Under the pieces are notes generated by a model. That model had not been told where the DNA came from, did not search any database, and saw nothing but the letters and a program-made list of their open reading frames with translations. Position numbers and translations under genes: made by a program. A DNA stretch of 64,000 nucleotides from Jonesia quinghaiensis DSM 15701 (GTDB taxonomy: Bacteria; Actinomycetota; Actinomycetes; Actinomycetales; Cellulomonadaceae): NCBI RefSeq assembly GCF_000423205.1, contig NZ_AUHN01000005.1, forward strand, positions 124,001 through 188,000, given 5' to 3'. Shown piece by piece: positions 18,079-27,041 of the stretch. The stretch's first letter is position 1; each line of letters starts with the position of its first letter.

Positions 18079-18234
18079 CGGTTGTCATGGGACGCTGGGG
18101 TGAAATTCTTCCGAGTGGAAAGTTTTCTCCCACGTGGTCCCATCATTGAGCGATGGAGGAAAGTTTGGTCAGTTGACACGTGAACGTCACGTGGAATCCC
18201 CTAGCGTTCACGCGATTGAGCCTAAGATCAAGAT

Positions 18235-19509
18235 GTGGTGAGGCAAACGATCTATCGACTCAACAACGCATTGCAGGACTACGCGTGGGGTTCCCAAAAC
18301 GCGATCTTCGATGCGTTTGGTTGGCAACCTAGTGGGCGACCAGCCGCCGAGTTGTGGCTTGGTGCTCACCCTTTAGCGCCCAGCAGGACCCGAAGCATCG
18401 ACGTGACAGGGGCATCGTGGCCTGACTACCGTCCCGTTGATAGTGTCCTGCATGCTGACGCGGTTTCCCTTATTGACCTGGTGCGCTCAGACCCAGAGTT
18501 TATGCTCGGGGAAAGTGTGGCCAATGAGTACGGGCCTCGTTTGCCATATCTCCTGAAAGTTCTTGCCGCTGCTGGGCCATTGTCTTTGCAGGTTCATCCC
18601 AAACCGCACATTGCACGGGCTGGGTTTAGCCGGGAAAACCGGGAAGGCATCGACCTGCATTCGCCTGAGCGAAACTACAAGGATGACCAGCACAAACCCG
18701 AGATGATCCTCGCGCTCACCCCGTTTGAAGGGCTCAGCGGGTTCCGCCGTCCAGAACGTGCTGCACAACTTCTTGCCCCAGTTGCTGGCCCTACCGCTGC
18801 TGCGATGCGTGACATCCTTACCGGTGCAGGTGTTTCAGATACGCGGGTGCGCCAGGCCTTTGACTTAGCTATCGGGTTGCGGGCCAAAGATGCGCGCGCA
18901 GAACTCGATGCCGCCGCAGAATCCATTGCCGATGCGATTGCTCACGAACGTGGGCAAGGGCGGCAGGTGTCACGCGGGCTTCTCACAGCCCTGGACTTGT
19001 CCAAGGCCTACCCGGGTGACCCTGGGATGCTTGTGTCGCTGCTGCTCAACCGGTTCAGCTTGAAACCGGGGGAGGCCGTGTTCTTGCGGGCGGGGCAAGT
19101 GCATGCCTACCTGAATGGGTTGGGTGTAGAAATTATGGCGAGTTCAGACAACGTTTTGCGGGCAGGGTTGACGACAAAGCGCGTTGATGTGCCACAACTC
19201 CTCGAATGTACAGACTTTGCGCCGGAACCTGCTGTTCGCCCTACGTTGCGTTCTATTCCCGGCGGGCTCACCGAGTATCGGGTGCCAGCCCCAGAGTTCT
19301 CACTGGTGTATGGCGAGGTGAACGGAACTGCATTGGTGAATCGGACGGGGCCGCGCATCGTGCTGTGCCTTGAGGGTGAGATCACTGTGACGAACGCATT
19401 GGGCGAGTTGGGGAAAGTGGCCACTGGTCAGTCTGTTTTTGTGCCTCACGGTGTGGGCAGTCTTGGGTTGGCTGGGCGCGGCACAGTTGCTGTGAGCTAC
19501 GTGCCCTGA
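18235..19509 (+). CDS. manA: Mannose-6-phosphate isomerase, class I
   Basis: ManA interconverts mannose 6-phosphate and fructose 6-phosphate, feeding GDP-mannose for glycolipids and protein mannosylation (a PMT-type mannosyltransferase is at 41.5 kb). The 424 residues have the type I cupin metal motifs: LSLQVHP with Gln and His, then HKPEM with His and Glu, and a later His in AGQVHAYLNGLGVE. It starts at GTG (18235), with GTG (18238) also possible; no strong ribosome site is seen. It is divergent from the receptor genes and stands alone. Confidence 0.93.
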   Translation: MVRQTIYRLNNALQDYAWGSQNAIFDAFGWQPSGRPAAELWLGAHPLAPSRTRSIDVTGASWPDYRPVDSVLHADAVSLIDLVRSDPEFMLGESVANEYGPRLPYLLKVLAAAGPLSLQVHPKPHIARAGFSRENREGIDLHSPERNYKDDQHKPEMILALTPFEGLSGFRRPERAAQLLAPVAGPTAAAMRDILTGAGVSDTRVRQAFDLAIGLRAKDARAELDAAAESIADAIAHERGQGRQVSRGLLTALDLSKAYPGDPGMLVSLLLNRFSLKPGEAVFLRAGQVHAYLNGLGVEIMASSDNVLRAGLTTKRVDVPQLLECTDFAPEPAVRPTLRSIPGGLTEYRVPAPEFSLVYGEVNGTALVNRTGPRIVLCLEGEITVTNALGELGKVATGQSVFVPHGVGSLGLAGRGTVAVSYVP

Positions 19510-19595
19510 CCTGCACTTCAACTCTTCTTGGCGGCGGTTTTCCGGGCTAAACGCTGGGTTTTATGTTGTAGCTAAACGTGACCAGCATCAAACCG

Positions 19596-19634
19596 TTACC
19601 CTATGTAATTACCTTAAGTAATGAGTTAGGGTAA
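19596..19634. promoter_or_regulatory. 39-bp nested palindrome, likely MarR operator
   Basis: Symmetric about CTTAA (19613-19617): inner arms ATTAC/GTAAT (19608-19612, 19618-19622) and outer arms TTACCCTA/TAGGGTAA (19596-19603, 19627-19634), separated by four bases on each side. It ends seven bases before the marR start codon and overlaps its ribosome site, so a bound repressor would block transcription of the marR-MFS pair. Confidence 0.75.
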
Positions 19635-19640
19635 GGAGAT

Positions 19641-20081
19641 GTGAGCCAGTCCACCAAGCACCGCCCCGGCCCTCTTGCTGGAGAAGTGCGCATAGCCGCC
19701 AGTCGTGTGTTGCGCCGATTGCGCACCGAACGAGGCGAGGCTGACCTGCCTGAACACCAATTTGTTGTCCTGACCGCGCTGCATAAGTTCGGTCCGATGA
19801 CCCCCGGTGCCCTTGCGGATCTCGAAGGTGTGAAACCACCTTCCATGACCCGCACCGTCAACGCACTGTGTGAACTAGGTTTCGCGGAAAAGGTCGGTCA
19901 TGAACAGGACCGGCGACAAGTTCTTGTTGCGCTCACCGAGCGCGGCAATGAAGAAATTAAGGTCACCAGACGCCGCCGTGATGCCTGGCTGACAAAGCAA
20001 CTGGGTACCCTCACCCCCGAAGAAAGACAGACCCTCGCCCAAGCGAGCGAACTGTTGAAAAGGATTGCCGGTCAACCATGA
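19641..20081 (+). CDS. MarR-family transcriptional regulator
   Basis: MarR proteins are dimeric winged-helix repressors, often released by phenolic compounds or drugs. The 146 residues show the usual plan: an N-terminal dimerisation helix, a wHTH with recognition helix VKPPSMTRTVNAL and a wing HEQDRRQVLVALTERG, and C-terminal helices. The GTG at 19641 has AAGGAG only two bases before it, which is short; a GTG at 19686 would cut 15 residues and is an alternative. The gene overlaps the exporter by four bases, and a 39-bp palindrome lies immediately upstream, so it most likely represses itself and the exporter. Confidence 0.9.
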   Translation: MSQSTKHRPGPLAGEVRIAASRVLRRLRTERGEADLPEHQFVVLTALHKFGPMTPGALADLEGVKPPSMTRTVNALCELGFAEKVGHEQDRRQVLVALTERGNEEIKVTRRRRDAWLTKQLGTLTPEERQTLAQASELLKRIAGQP

Positions 20082-21430
20082 GTCCAACATTTGCCTCCCT
20101 GAAGTTCTTTAACTACCGCATCTGGTTCGCAGCAGCGCTCGTTGCAAACGTCGGAACCTGGATGCAACGCGTAGCTCAGGACTGGCTTGTGTTGACCCAA
20201 TTAACCGACAACTCAGGGACAGCCGTTGGGTTCGTCATCGGCCTGCAGTTCCTGCCCGTCATCTTCCTCTCGCCCTACGCAGGGCTGCTCGCAGACCGCG
20301 TTGACCGCCGCAAACTCTTGATGACCACCCAGGGGCTCATGGGTCTCCTCGCCCTCCTGCTCGGTGTCTTCACCCTGACTGGGATCGTGCAACTATGGCA
20401 CGTCTACGTTTTCGCGTTCCTCCTCGGGTGCGTGGCCGCCGTGGACAACCCGGCTCGCCAAGTCTTTGTGTCAGAGATGGTGCCAGCAGAACGCCTACCC
20501 AACGCGGTAGGCCTCAACTCTGCGTCCTTTAACGCAGCGCGCCTTGTTGGGCCCGGAGCAGCCGGTTTCCTCATTGCAGCAGTAGGAACCGGGTGGGCTT
20601 TTGTGCTTAACGGGGTGTCCTTCGCCGCAACCATCTGGGCGATGTCCCTCATGCGTAAACGTGAACTGCACAAAACTCCACGCGCCACCCGTTCCCGGGG
20701 GCAAATCCGTGAAGGTATTCGCTATGTGCGCCACCGTAGCGACATCATCGTCATCATGGTTATTGCCTGTGTGGTTTCCACATTTGGTCTGAACTTCCAA
20801 CTCACCTCTGCGCTCATGGCAACAGAAGTCTTTGGTAAGGGCGCTGATGGTTACGGAATGTTGGGTTCCATTTTGGCCATTGGTTCACTGTCCGGGGCGT
20901 TGATTGCAGCGCGCCGGGTGCGGCCTAGAGTGCGCCTTGTCATTGGTGCAGGTTTCATGTTTGGGGTATCTGCCGGAGTGATGGCGCTGATGCCGACATA
21001 CGAGTTGTATGCTCTGGCATCCATTCCGCTGGGGTTCTTCTCGCTGACCATGATGACTGCGGCGAACGCAACCATTCAAATGTCTGTGGAACCTGAGATG
21101 CGTGGCCGAGTCATGGCGCTTTACCTCGTGGTGTTTGTTGGGGCCACCCCCGTGGGTGCGCCAGTCGTGGGGTGGATCGCAGAAACCTATGGCGCCCGGT
21201 GGGGTGTTGGTATTGGAGCAATCACAGCCATTGCCGTGTCACTTGCTGCAGCCCTCTGGACAAAACGCCACTGGAATTACCAAGTGACCTACGCCTGGAA
21301 GTCGCGCCCACATGTTTCAGTCACTTACCAGGCTGATCGGGACGAGGCGTTGCAACACGACGCTGACAAACGCGAACAGGCCGCTGACACGATGCGCGTA
21401 CAGCAGATGCAACACAAACAAGTGTCCTAA
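20078..21430 (+). CDS. MFS exporter, DHA3/EntS-like
   Basis: A 450-residue major facilitator with about 12 transmembrane helices, of the MFS_3 group that includes EntS-type siderophore and drug exporters. Visible marks: NYRIWFAAALVANVGTWMQRVAQDWLV in helix 1, the loop 2-3 motif GLLADRVDRRKLL, and DNPARQVFVSEMV in loop 4-5. The last 50 residues are hydrophilic and rich in Gln, Asp and Lys. Coupling to marR suggests an efflux pump induced by its substrate; the substrate is not known. Confidence 0.9.
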   Translation: MSPTFASLKFFNYRIWFAAALVANVGTWMQRVAQDWLVLTQLTDNSGTAVGFVIGLQFLPVIFLSPYAGLLADRVDRRKLLMTTQGLMGLLALLLGVFTLTGIVQLWHVYVFAFLLGCVAAVDNPARQVFVSEMVPAERLPNAVGLNSASFNAARLVGPGAAGFLIAAVGTGWAFVLNGVSFAATIWAMSLMRKRELHKTPRATRSRGQIREGIRYVRHRSDIIVIMVIACVVSTFGLNFQLTSALMATEVFGKGADGYGMLGSILAIGSLSGALIAARRVRPRVRLVIGAGFMFGVSAGVMALMPTYELYALASIPLGFFSLTMMTAANATIQMSVEPEMRGRVMALYLVVFVGATPVGAPVVGWIAETYGARWGVGIGAITAIAVSLAAALWTKRHWNYQVTYAWKSRPHVSVTYQADRDEALQHDADKREQAADTMRVQQMQHKQVS

Positions 21431-21494
21431 CGGCTCGTCAGGTTCGTGGTCACGACAGCTCTTATTTTGAGGGGCTATGCGGTGAACTGCTCAC

Positions 21495-22610
21495 TTACGA
21501 CATTGCCTCAACAACAAAGTCGATGCACGCTGTCAGCGACTCAACGTCAGCTGGATCAACAGCAGGGAAAACGGCAATGCGCAACTGGTTGCGACCAAGT
21601 TTGCGGTACGGGTCAATATCGACCACTCCATTGGCCCGGAGAACCTTCGACACCGCCATAGCGTCAATGGAATCGTCCAAGTCCAGCGTGGCAACAACCT
21701 GCGACCGGTGTGCCGGGTCAGCGACAAACGGGGTGAGGAACTCACGGTTCTGTGCCCAGGTGTAGAGCAGTGACGACGATGTAGCTGTGCGCTGAGTGGC
21801 CCATGACAGCCCGCCTTGGCGATTAAACCATTCGATTTGGTCAGCAAGCATGATGAGAGTTGCCAACGCGGGAGTGTTGAGTGTTTGCCGAGCTCGTGAG
21901 TTGGTCAGTGCGGTAGATAGTGAGAGGAACTCAGGGATCCACCGGTCTGTTGTTGCAATGCTTTCGATGCGCTCAATCGCAGCAGGAGACGCGAAAGACA
22001 ACCACAAGCCACCATCAGCAGCGAAGTTCTTTTGTGGCGCAAAGTAGTACATGTCAGTGGCGTTTAAGTCGACCGGCAGCCCACCGGCAGCCGAGGTGGC
22101 ATCAATAATCATCAGCGCATCGTCGGTGATGCGTGTGATGGGAGCCATCGCACCTGTGGAGGTTTCATTGTGTGGCCATGCATAGATATCAGCATCGGTG
22201 TGGATTGCTGGAAGACCAGCGGTTCCCGCGGAATATTGGGTAACAGCAGACTGTTTCAAAAAGGGAGCGCCTGATGTCGAGGCAACAAACTTGTTCCCAA
22301 ACTCGCCAAAGGCAGCGTGAGCTGCTCGTTCCCGAACGATGGAGAACGTCAAAGCATCCCACAGTGCTGTTGAACCACCGTTGCCCAGGAGGACTTCGTA
22401 GCCCGCGGGGGCATCGAACATGTCGCAGAGCCCCTGTTGGATCCGACCCACGAGGTCCTTCACTGGAGCTTGGCGGTGGGATGTGCCAAGAATATGGCGT
22501 CCTGATGTTGCAAGGGCGTCAACCTGCTCGCTGCGGACCTTGGATGGTCCTGAACCAAAGCGCCCATCACGGGGCAACAACGAGGCCGGAATCTTCATGT
22601 TCTGGGTCAC
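21495..22610 (-). CDS. serC: Phosphoserine aminotransferase
   Basis: SerC makes 3-phosphoserine from 3-phosphohydroxypyruvate with glutamate (serine pathway) and uses pyridoxal phosphate. The 371 residues match the short actinobacterial type: FGSGPSKVR near the N terminus, GTSHRQAPVKDLV, LLGNGGSTALWDAL, an Asp in IIDATSAAGG and the PLP lysine in FAPQKNFAADGG. The start is GTG at 22610, or ATG at 22598; neither has a clear ribosome site. The gene is convergent with the exporter and divergent from ideR. Confidence 0.94.
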   Translation of the reverse strand: MTQNMKIPASLLPRDGRFGSGPSKVRSEQVDALATSGRHILGTSHRQAPVKDLVGRIQQGLCDMFDAPAGYEVLLGNGGSTALWDALTFSIVRERAAHAAFGEFGNKFVASTSGAPFLKQSAVTQYSAGTAGLPAIHTDADIYAWPHNETSTGAMAPITRITDDALMIIDATSAAGGLPVDLNATDMYYFAPQKNFAADGGLWLSFASPAAIERIESIATTDRWIPEFLSLSTALTNSRARQTLNTPALATLIMLADQIEWFNRQGGLSWATQRTATSSSLLYTWAQNREFLTPFVADPAHRSQVVATLDLDDSIDAMAVSKVLRANGVVDIDPYRKLGRNQLRIAVFPAVDPADVESLTACIDFVVEAMS

Positions 22611-22760
22611 AGCACTACTCTAGCCCGACGACAGGTCGAGCTGGCAGGCCTGTCCACGGGTGCTAAACCGGGGGATGGATACCGGTGTCGCCGCCGGTTG
22701 CTGGGCACCAAGACATGGCATGCTTAATACCAGCATTTGACTGAGGGAAAGGGAGGCGTC

Positions 22761-23462
22761 GTGAGCGATCTCATCGACACCACGGAAATGTACCTGCGCA
22801 CAATTTATGAGTTGGCGGAGGAGGGCATCGTCCCTTTGCGCGCGCGCATCGCAGAGCGCTTGGGCCATTCGGGGCCAACGGTTTCACAGACAGTTGCTCG
22901 GATGGAACGCGATGGCCTGTTGATAGTTTCAGGTGATCGACACCTTGAACTCACTTCAGACGGCCTGGCGAAAGCAACCCGTGTCATGCGTAAACACCGC
23001 CTTGCTGAGCGGTTGCTCACCGATGTAATTGGCCTGGACTGGGAATACGTCCATGATGAAGCGTGCCGGTGGGAACACGTGATGAGTGAGCGGGTTGAGG
23101 AACGCATCCTCCAGTTGCTGAACCAGCCACGCTACTCGCCGTACGGAAATCCCATCCCCGGCCTGGCAGAAATTGGGGTAGGTGACGTCCCTGAGGCATT
23201 CCTTGATGGCGTGATCTCTTTGCCTGATTACCTTGCGCGAACTGGCGCAGCGAGCCAAACGGTCACGGTGGTCCGGTTGGGTGAACCCCTCCAGACAGAT
23301 ATTGAGTTGTTGACTCGTTTACAGCTAGCAGGTGTCACACCAGGGTCGCAGGTTGTCATCACGCCATCGGACTACGGGATTGTTGCGATGCAGGGCGTTG
23401 GGGCCGAGATCGTACTCGACATCCCTAAAGATGTCGCACGTCACATCTTCCTTAACGGGTGA
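22761..23462 (+). CDS. ideR: DtxR/IdeR-type metal-dependent repressor
   Basis: Iron-dependent repressors of this family control siderophore and iron storage genes. The GTG at 22761 follows GGGAGG and gives 233 residues starting MSDLIDTTEMYLRTIY. The wHTH (residues 1-70) has the recognition helix SGPTVSQTVARMERDGLL. Metal ligands known from DtxR/IdeR are present: Met10 in TEMYL, and the Cys/Glu/His set in EACRWEHVMS, with KHRLAERLL before it. The C-terminal third is the SH3-like domain. Full conservation of the ligands points to an iron rather than a manganese regulator. A hairpin follows at 23502. Confidence 0.92.
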   Translation: MSDLIDTTEMYLRTIYELAEEGIVPLRARIAERLGHSGPTVSQTVARMERDGLLIVSGDRHLELTSDGLAKATRVMRKHRLAERLLTDVIGLDWEYVHDEACRWEHVMSERVEERILQLLNQPRYSPYGNPIPGLAEIGVGDVPEAFLDGVISLPDYLARTGAASQTVTVVRLGEPLQTDIELLTRLQLAGVTPGSQVVITPSDYGIVAMQGVGAEIVLDIPKDVARHIFLNG

Positions 23463-23501
23463 AATAGATCACCAGAATCGCTGGTGTAGTGCCAAAATTC
23501 A

Positions 23502-23528
23502 GAGAGCTCCCCTGGATGGGGAGCTCTC
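23502..23528 (+). terminator. Terminator-like hairpin after ideR
   Basis: Perfect 11-base stem GAGAGCTCCCC/GGGGAGCTCTC with loop TGGAT. No T-run follows, so termination is likely but not certain. Confidence 0.55.
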
Positions 23529-23564
23529 ACCATTCGCCCAGGAAGAATTGTGCGTGACCAAAGC

Positions 23565-23594
23565 GTGACAATCAGCGGTCGCCTTGGGTAGAGT
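23565..23594 (+). promoter_or_regulatory. Candidate promoter of the riboswitch transcript
   Basis: GTGACA (23565-23570), 18 bases, TAGAGT (23589-23594). It would start transcription near 23601, just before the riboswitch. Confidence 0.45.
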
Positions 23595-23639
23595 TACGAG
23601 TGCTCCGGCAGACTTGCCTTTGCTGGAGTGTTCATGCGG

Positions 23640-23806
23640 ACCGCCTAACCCTGTCACCGCGTGGAGCCTGGACAACCCGAGACAGGGGCGGGGGAACCAC
23701 ACATTGGCTGGAAGCACAGCCTTGGGGTGAAGTGCGAAAAGTTGCTTTCAGCGGCCGGAACACCGAGTGACTCCAACTCGAACCCGACAGCTTACCTCGT
23801 ATGGCA
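23640..23806 (+). ncRNA. c-di-AMP (ydaO/yuaA) riboswitch
   Basis: The leader of the NlpC/P60 gene shows the conserved ydaO blocks in order: GGGGCGGGGGAACCAC (23685-23700), CTTGGGGTGAA (23721-23731), then CCGAGTGACTCC, CTCGAACCCGACAGCTTACC and CTCGTA (23763-23801). In Actinobacteria this class commonly precedes cell-wall hydrolase genes and turns expression off when cyclic di-AMP is high. CCCTGTC and GACAGGG at its 5' side can form a stem. It fills most of the 358-base gap between ideR and the endopeptidase gene. Confidence 0.92.
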
Positions 23807-23820
23807 CTGGAGAAACGATT

Positions 23821-24627
23821 GTGACTAACGCAGTTTACAGAGCGCGCCACCGCCATGAGCGCAATGCTCTGGCGCCACTCGCCGCACTCGCAACGAGTGC
23901 CGGACAGAACGTTGCCCACATGGGCCGTCGTTCTGCCATCGTTGCTATTTCCTCAGGACTCGTCGTCGGCCTGGGTGCAGTAGCCACCCCTGCTACCGCA
24001 GCTCCTCTCGACACCCAAACAGCAGCGGGGACAATCGATGTCTCTTCGCTCACTGCACAGGCGCGTACAGCACTGGCCGCGGCCCCTGCTGTCACTGTTG
24101 ACGCAGATGCTGAATGGGTCATGGAGAAGTCCGCCATTAAGGTGACTCCGGCTCCCGAGCCAGAGCCGGTACGCGAGGTCGCTCCTGCGGCATCACGCAC
24201 CGCCGAGCGCGCCACTCTCACCAGTGACACGGCCGCCACCACAACATCGACCACCCAGGCGACAACCACTAAGGCCGCTGTTCCGCAGTCGGTGAGTGGT
24301 AACGCTGTTCTGGAGATCGCTTCCCGCTATGTCGGCGTGCCGTACGTATCCGGTGGATCATCCCCTTCAGGCTTTGACTGCTCAGGGTTCACCTCTTACG
24401 TTTACGCCCAGCTTGGAATCTCCTTGCCACGGACCTCCTCGCAGCAGCGTTACGCCGGAACCGTTGTGTCCCGCGCTGACGCCAAGCCAGGTGACCTCAT
24501 CTGGACCCCAGGGCACATCGCAATCTACGCTGGTGGAAACATGCAGATTGATGCCCCACAGCCAGGTAAGACCATCCAGTTCCGTTCGATCTGGCAGTCA
24601 AACCCAACCTTTATCCGCGTCTCCTAA
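23821..24627 (+). CDS. Secreted NlpC/P60 peptidoglycan endopeptidase
   Basis: This 268-residue protein should cut peptide stems in peptidoglycan. The GTG at 23821 follows GGAG (23809-23812). Residues 1-60 are basic and then hydrophobic (RRSAIVAISSGLVVGLGAVATPATAA), a signal peptide with an AxA-type cleavage site. A Pro/Glu and Thr-rich linker leads to a C-terminal NlpC/P60 domain (about 155-268) with the catalytic Cys in GFDCSGFTSYVY and the His in PGHIAIYAGG. Expression is very likely under the c-di-AMP riboswitch just upstream. The RipA/RpfA-like context suggests a role in growth or septum splitting. Confidence 0.93.
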   Translation: MTNAVYRARHRHERNALAPLAALATSAGQNVAHMGRRSAIVAISSGLVVGLGAVATPATAAPLDTQTAAGTIDVSSLTAQARTALAAAPAVTVDADAEWVMEKSAIKVTPAPEPEPVREVAPAASRTAERATLTSDTAATTTSTTQATTTKAAVPQSVSGNAVLEIASRYVGVPYVSGGSSPSGFDCSGFTSYVYAQLGISLPRTSSQQRYAGTVVSRADAKPGDLIWTPGHIAIYAGGNMQIDAPQPGKTIQFRSIWQSNPTFIRVS

Positions 24628-24645
24628 GCACTTCTGGACGCGAAC

Positions 24646-24690
24646 AACCCGAGGCGGTGACCAAAATTGGTCACCGCCTCGGGTTTTTTG
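24646..24690 (+). terminator. Terminator after the NlpC/P60 gene
   Basis: Perfect 19-base stem (24646-24664 against 24667-24685) ending in TTTTTT. Classical intrinsic terminator. Confidence 0.95.
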
Positions 24691-24804
24691 CTAATACCAC
24701 CCGCTGAACGCGCCGCTGGAGGCCATCACAGGGTAAGGTTTGAGTAAAGAAATCGCGTGGTGATCTGGAACACTATCACCGCGCTGTGGTGAAGGAGGCA
24801 GCAC

Positions 24805-25752
24805 ATGTCGAACGAACCGAGCATCCTCGTTGGAGTTGATGGTTCACAGGCGAGCTTGCACGCTCTGGACTGGGCAACGGAGGTAGCGGCCCGGTGTGAT
24901 GCGAGCATCACCATCGCCTGCTCGTATTCCCTGCCAACATTCGCAGCGGCCTCACTTGACGGCGGCTATGCAGCGCTGGACGACTCCACCATCCAAGAAG
25001 GCGCACGAATGGTGCTGTCCAACGCCGCTGACCGTGTGAAAGCACGAAACGTACCGGTCACAGCACAAATAGCTACGGGTGACCCTGCTGGCGCCCTCGT
25101 TGAACTGTCCGAAGGGCATAACCTCGTTGTGGTTGGCACGCGGGGGAGATCCGGCTTCGCAGAACGGATTTTGGGTACAGTGTCTTCGGCCTTGCCAGCA
25201 CACGCAAAATGCCCCGTGGTTGTTGTTCCTGGCCGTGACCTCAAAGAGGGTGAGCCACTCCCTCCCATTCAACCGGTGAAGCGCGTTGTGGTCGGAGTAG
25301 ACGGATCAGACTCAGCGCACGGTGCGCTCCACAAAGCGGTGACCTACGCAAAACTGTGGGACGCAGAACTTGTTGCGGTCACCGGTGTGCCAGTCACAAA
25401 CGGTTCCGGGATTCTCGCTTGGCTGCCTGCTGCTGTGGACCACGAACAAGTATTGAAAGACATCGAGATGGGCTTGAACACCATCATCGATGCGGTGGAA
25501 GAAGAAAACCCAGGTATGACAATCCGCAGGATCGTGCTTGACGGAACCGGCGCAGAACTCCTCACGGAATTCTCCCAAGCTGCTGACCTGCTCGTTGTGG
25601 GGTCGCGTGGCCGAGGCGGTTTCGCAGGGCTCCTCCTAGGCTCCACAAGCCAAGCTGTGTTGCACCACTCCAAATGCCCGGTGCTGATCGTGAACAAAAA
25701 ATGCGAGAACGTCGCCCCACTAGAAGCGCACAGTGCTCCATCAGGCGAATAG
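24805..25752 (+). CDS. Universal stress protein with two tandem USP domains
   Basis: A 315-residue protein made of two UspA domains (about 4-145 and 155-300). Each has the ATP-binding pattern G-x2-G-x9-G-S/T: VVGTRGRSGFAERILGTVSS and VVGSRGRGGFAGLLLGSTSQ, with the acidic start VGVDGS. Tandem ATP-binding USPs are frequent in Actinobacteria under hypoxia or stasis. The ATG follows GAAGGAGG with a good gap. It is a single-gene unit closed by a strong hairpin at 25801. Its partner is unknown. Confidence 0.93.
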   Translation: MSNEPSILVGVDGSQASLHALDWATEVAARCDASITIACSYSLPTFAAASLDGGYAALDDSTIQEGARMVLSNAADRVKARNVPVTAQIATGDPAGALVELSEGHNLVVVGTRGRSGFAERILGTVSSALPAHAKCPVVVVPGRDLKEGEPLPPIQPVKRVVVGVDGSDSAHGALHKAVTYAKLWDAELVAVTGVPVTNGSGILAWLPAAVDHEQVLKDIEMGLNTIIDAVEEENPGMTIRRIVLDGTGAELLTEFSQAADLLVVGSRGRGGFAGLLLGSTSQAVLHHSKCPVLIVNKKCENVAPLEAHSAPSGE

Positions 25753-25800
25753 TTATGGTGAGTCCTGGGTCACACTGATACTGTGAGACCGTTGCAGTGG

Positions 25801-25839
25801 AACGTGGTGGTGTAGTGATGAGTGCTACACCACCACGTT
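25801..25839. terminator. Bidirectional terminator
   Basis: Perfect 15-base stem (25801-25815 against 25825-25839) with a nine-base loop, between convergent genes. Confidence 0.85.
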
Positions 25840-25875
25840 GCTGTTTATCTGAACGCTGTCACTGAATGTCCCGGG

Positions 25876-26643
25876 CTAGTGTTCCGGGGATTTACCGATC
25901 ACTAACGATCTCAGGTCAGCAGCATCAAACGCACCAGCATCGGCAGGGTGCCCCGCAACGTCAAGAGTCACCTCGGTGACAAAACGTTGAGGCGCTGAAC
26001 CGAAAGCCTTAGACGTTTGGTTGATAACGGTGTGGGCAAGAGCCCGCCCACCAATCACGCCCACCACCGCGCCAATACCAAAAGGCACCAACCGCCCCAT
26101 CACCACACCGCTCTGGCGGAAAATGTGGCGCTTCACGAACCGTGAAGACAGCACGCGGTTGACTTGTTTAATGCTGGATGTAGGGATCGTGGTGCCCAAC
26201 GCTTTAGCCCAGTGCGTCATGGACCCGGTGGACAGGTTAGCCACCGACTTAGCGCCCGATTCCCCAAGGACAGAGGCGAGCAGCAGGGTTTTACGGCGTT
26301 GCGCATCGTCAATTTGTACCCCGTGAACCTCAGCGACAGCCAAACTGTAAAAACCAGCCGCACTAAAAAACGCGGCCATGTCAGCGGCAGTTAGCGCAAG
26401 AGCCGTAGCTGACCCCACACCAGGCACGGCAGCGGTGGCGCCAACAGCGCCACCAGTTGAGGTGAGCAGAACCCTTAACTCACTACTCAAGATGTCGATG
26501 ATGTCCTGTGGTGAGGCGTTGGGATTACGGCGGCGCAAGTTCTCGACGTGTCGAGCGATCTTGTGCGACGGAATCGCAGTTGCCTTGACCAGAGCAGAAT
26601 CAACCAAAGCGCTTGGGCCCGCTGCAGTGGGTGGGTACGTCAT
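25876..26643 (-). CDS. EcsC-like protein
   Basis: A 255-residue protein with the features of the EcsC family: a positively charged N-terminal helix region (IARHVENLRRRNPNAS), a central small-residue-rich hydrophobic segment (GGAVGATAAVPGVGSATALALTAADMAAFF) and another at VVMGRLVPFGIGAVVGVIGG. EcsC proteins are poorly understood and some are linked to secretion or ABC transporters. The start at 26643 follows GGAGG with a four-base gap. It is convergent with the stress protein gene. I would not assign a function. Confidence 0.6.
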   Translation of the reverse strand: MTYPPTAAGPSALVDSALVKATAIPSHKIARHVENLRRRNPNASPQDIIDILSSELRVLLTSTGGAVGATAAVPGVGSATALALTAADMAAFFSAAGFYSLAVAEVHGVQIDDAQRRKTLLLASVLGESGAKSVANLSTGSMTHWAKALGTTIPTSSIKQVNRVLSSRFVKRHIFRQSGVVMGRLVPFGIGAVVGVIGGRALAHTVINQTSKAFGSAPQRFVTEVTLDVAGHPADAGAFDAADLRSLVIGKSPEH

Positions 26644-27041
26644 GTGGCCTCCAGCCGTTTGGTCAGTGGGTGACAATCGTATCTGCTGATACCGTAACCG
26701 GCACCTGAAGAATGTGACATGGGGAAATAACTCTGGTCAACCGCTTAACAATGGAGTACGATCGAGGACTACGATGTTGAAGAAATAGCGTGACGCAACG
26801 GTGAGACCCAATTAATGTGGTCTAAATATTGCCCACTGGTAACGGTGAGTTCACGCGGAACTAACATCCCTCGCCTACGGTGAGACTGTCAACGAGGTAG
26901 CACTGACGCTTTCAGACAGATCCACGCAGGCTCAACAGGTACACACATACCTGAACCACAATTTTCGAACCCTGGCAACAGTGTTCGCCACCCAGCTTAT
27001 GCCAAGGTGCATAAGCAGTAGTACAGAGAAAGGAGAAGCCG
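26644..27041. other. Gene-free stretch before the 57-residue ORF
   Basis: No coding frame is convincing here. The stretch holds three copies of ACGGTGAG (26798-26805, 26842-26849, 26877-26884) and a perfect eight-base hairpin GCTTATGC/GCATAAGC (26995-27002, 27009-27016, loop CAAGGT) some 25 bases before the next start codon. These may be leader or regulatory elements of the small gene at 27042. Confidence 0.4.
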
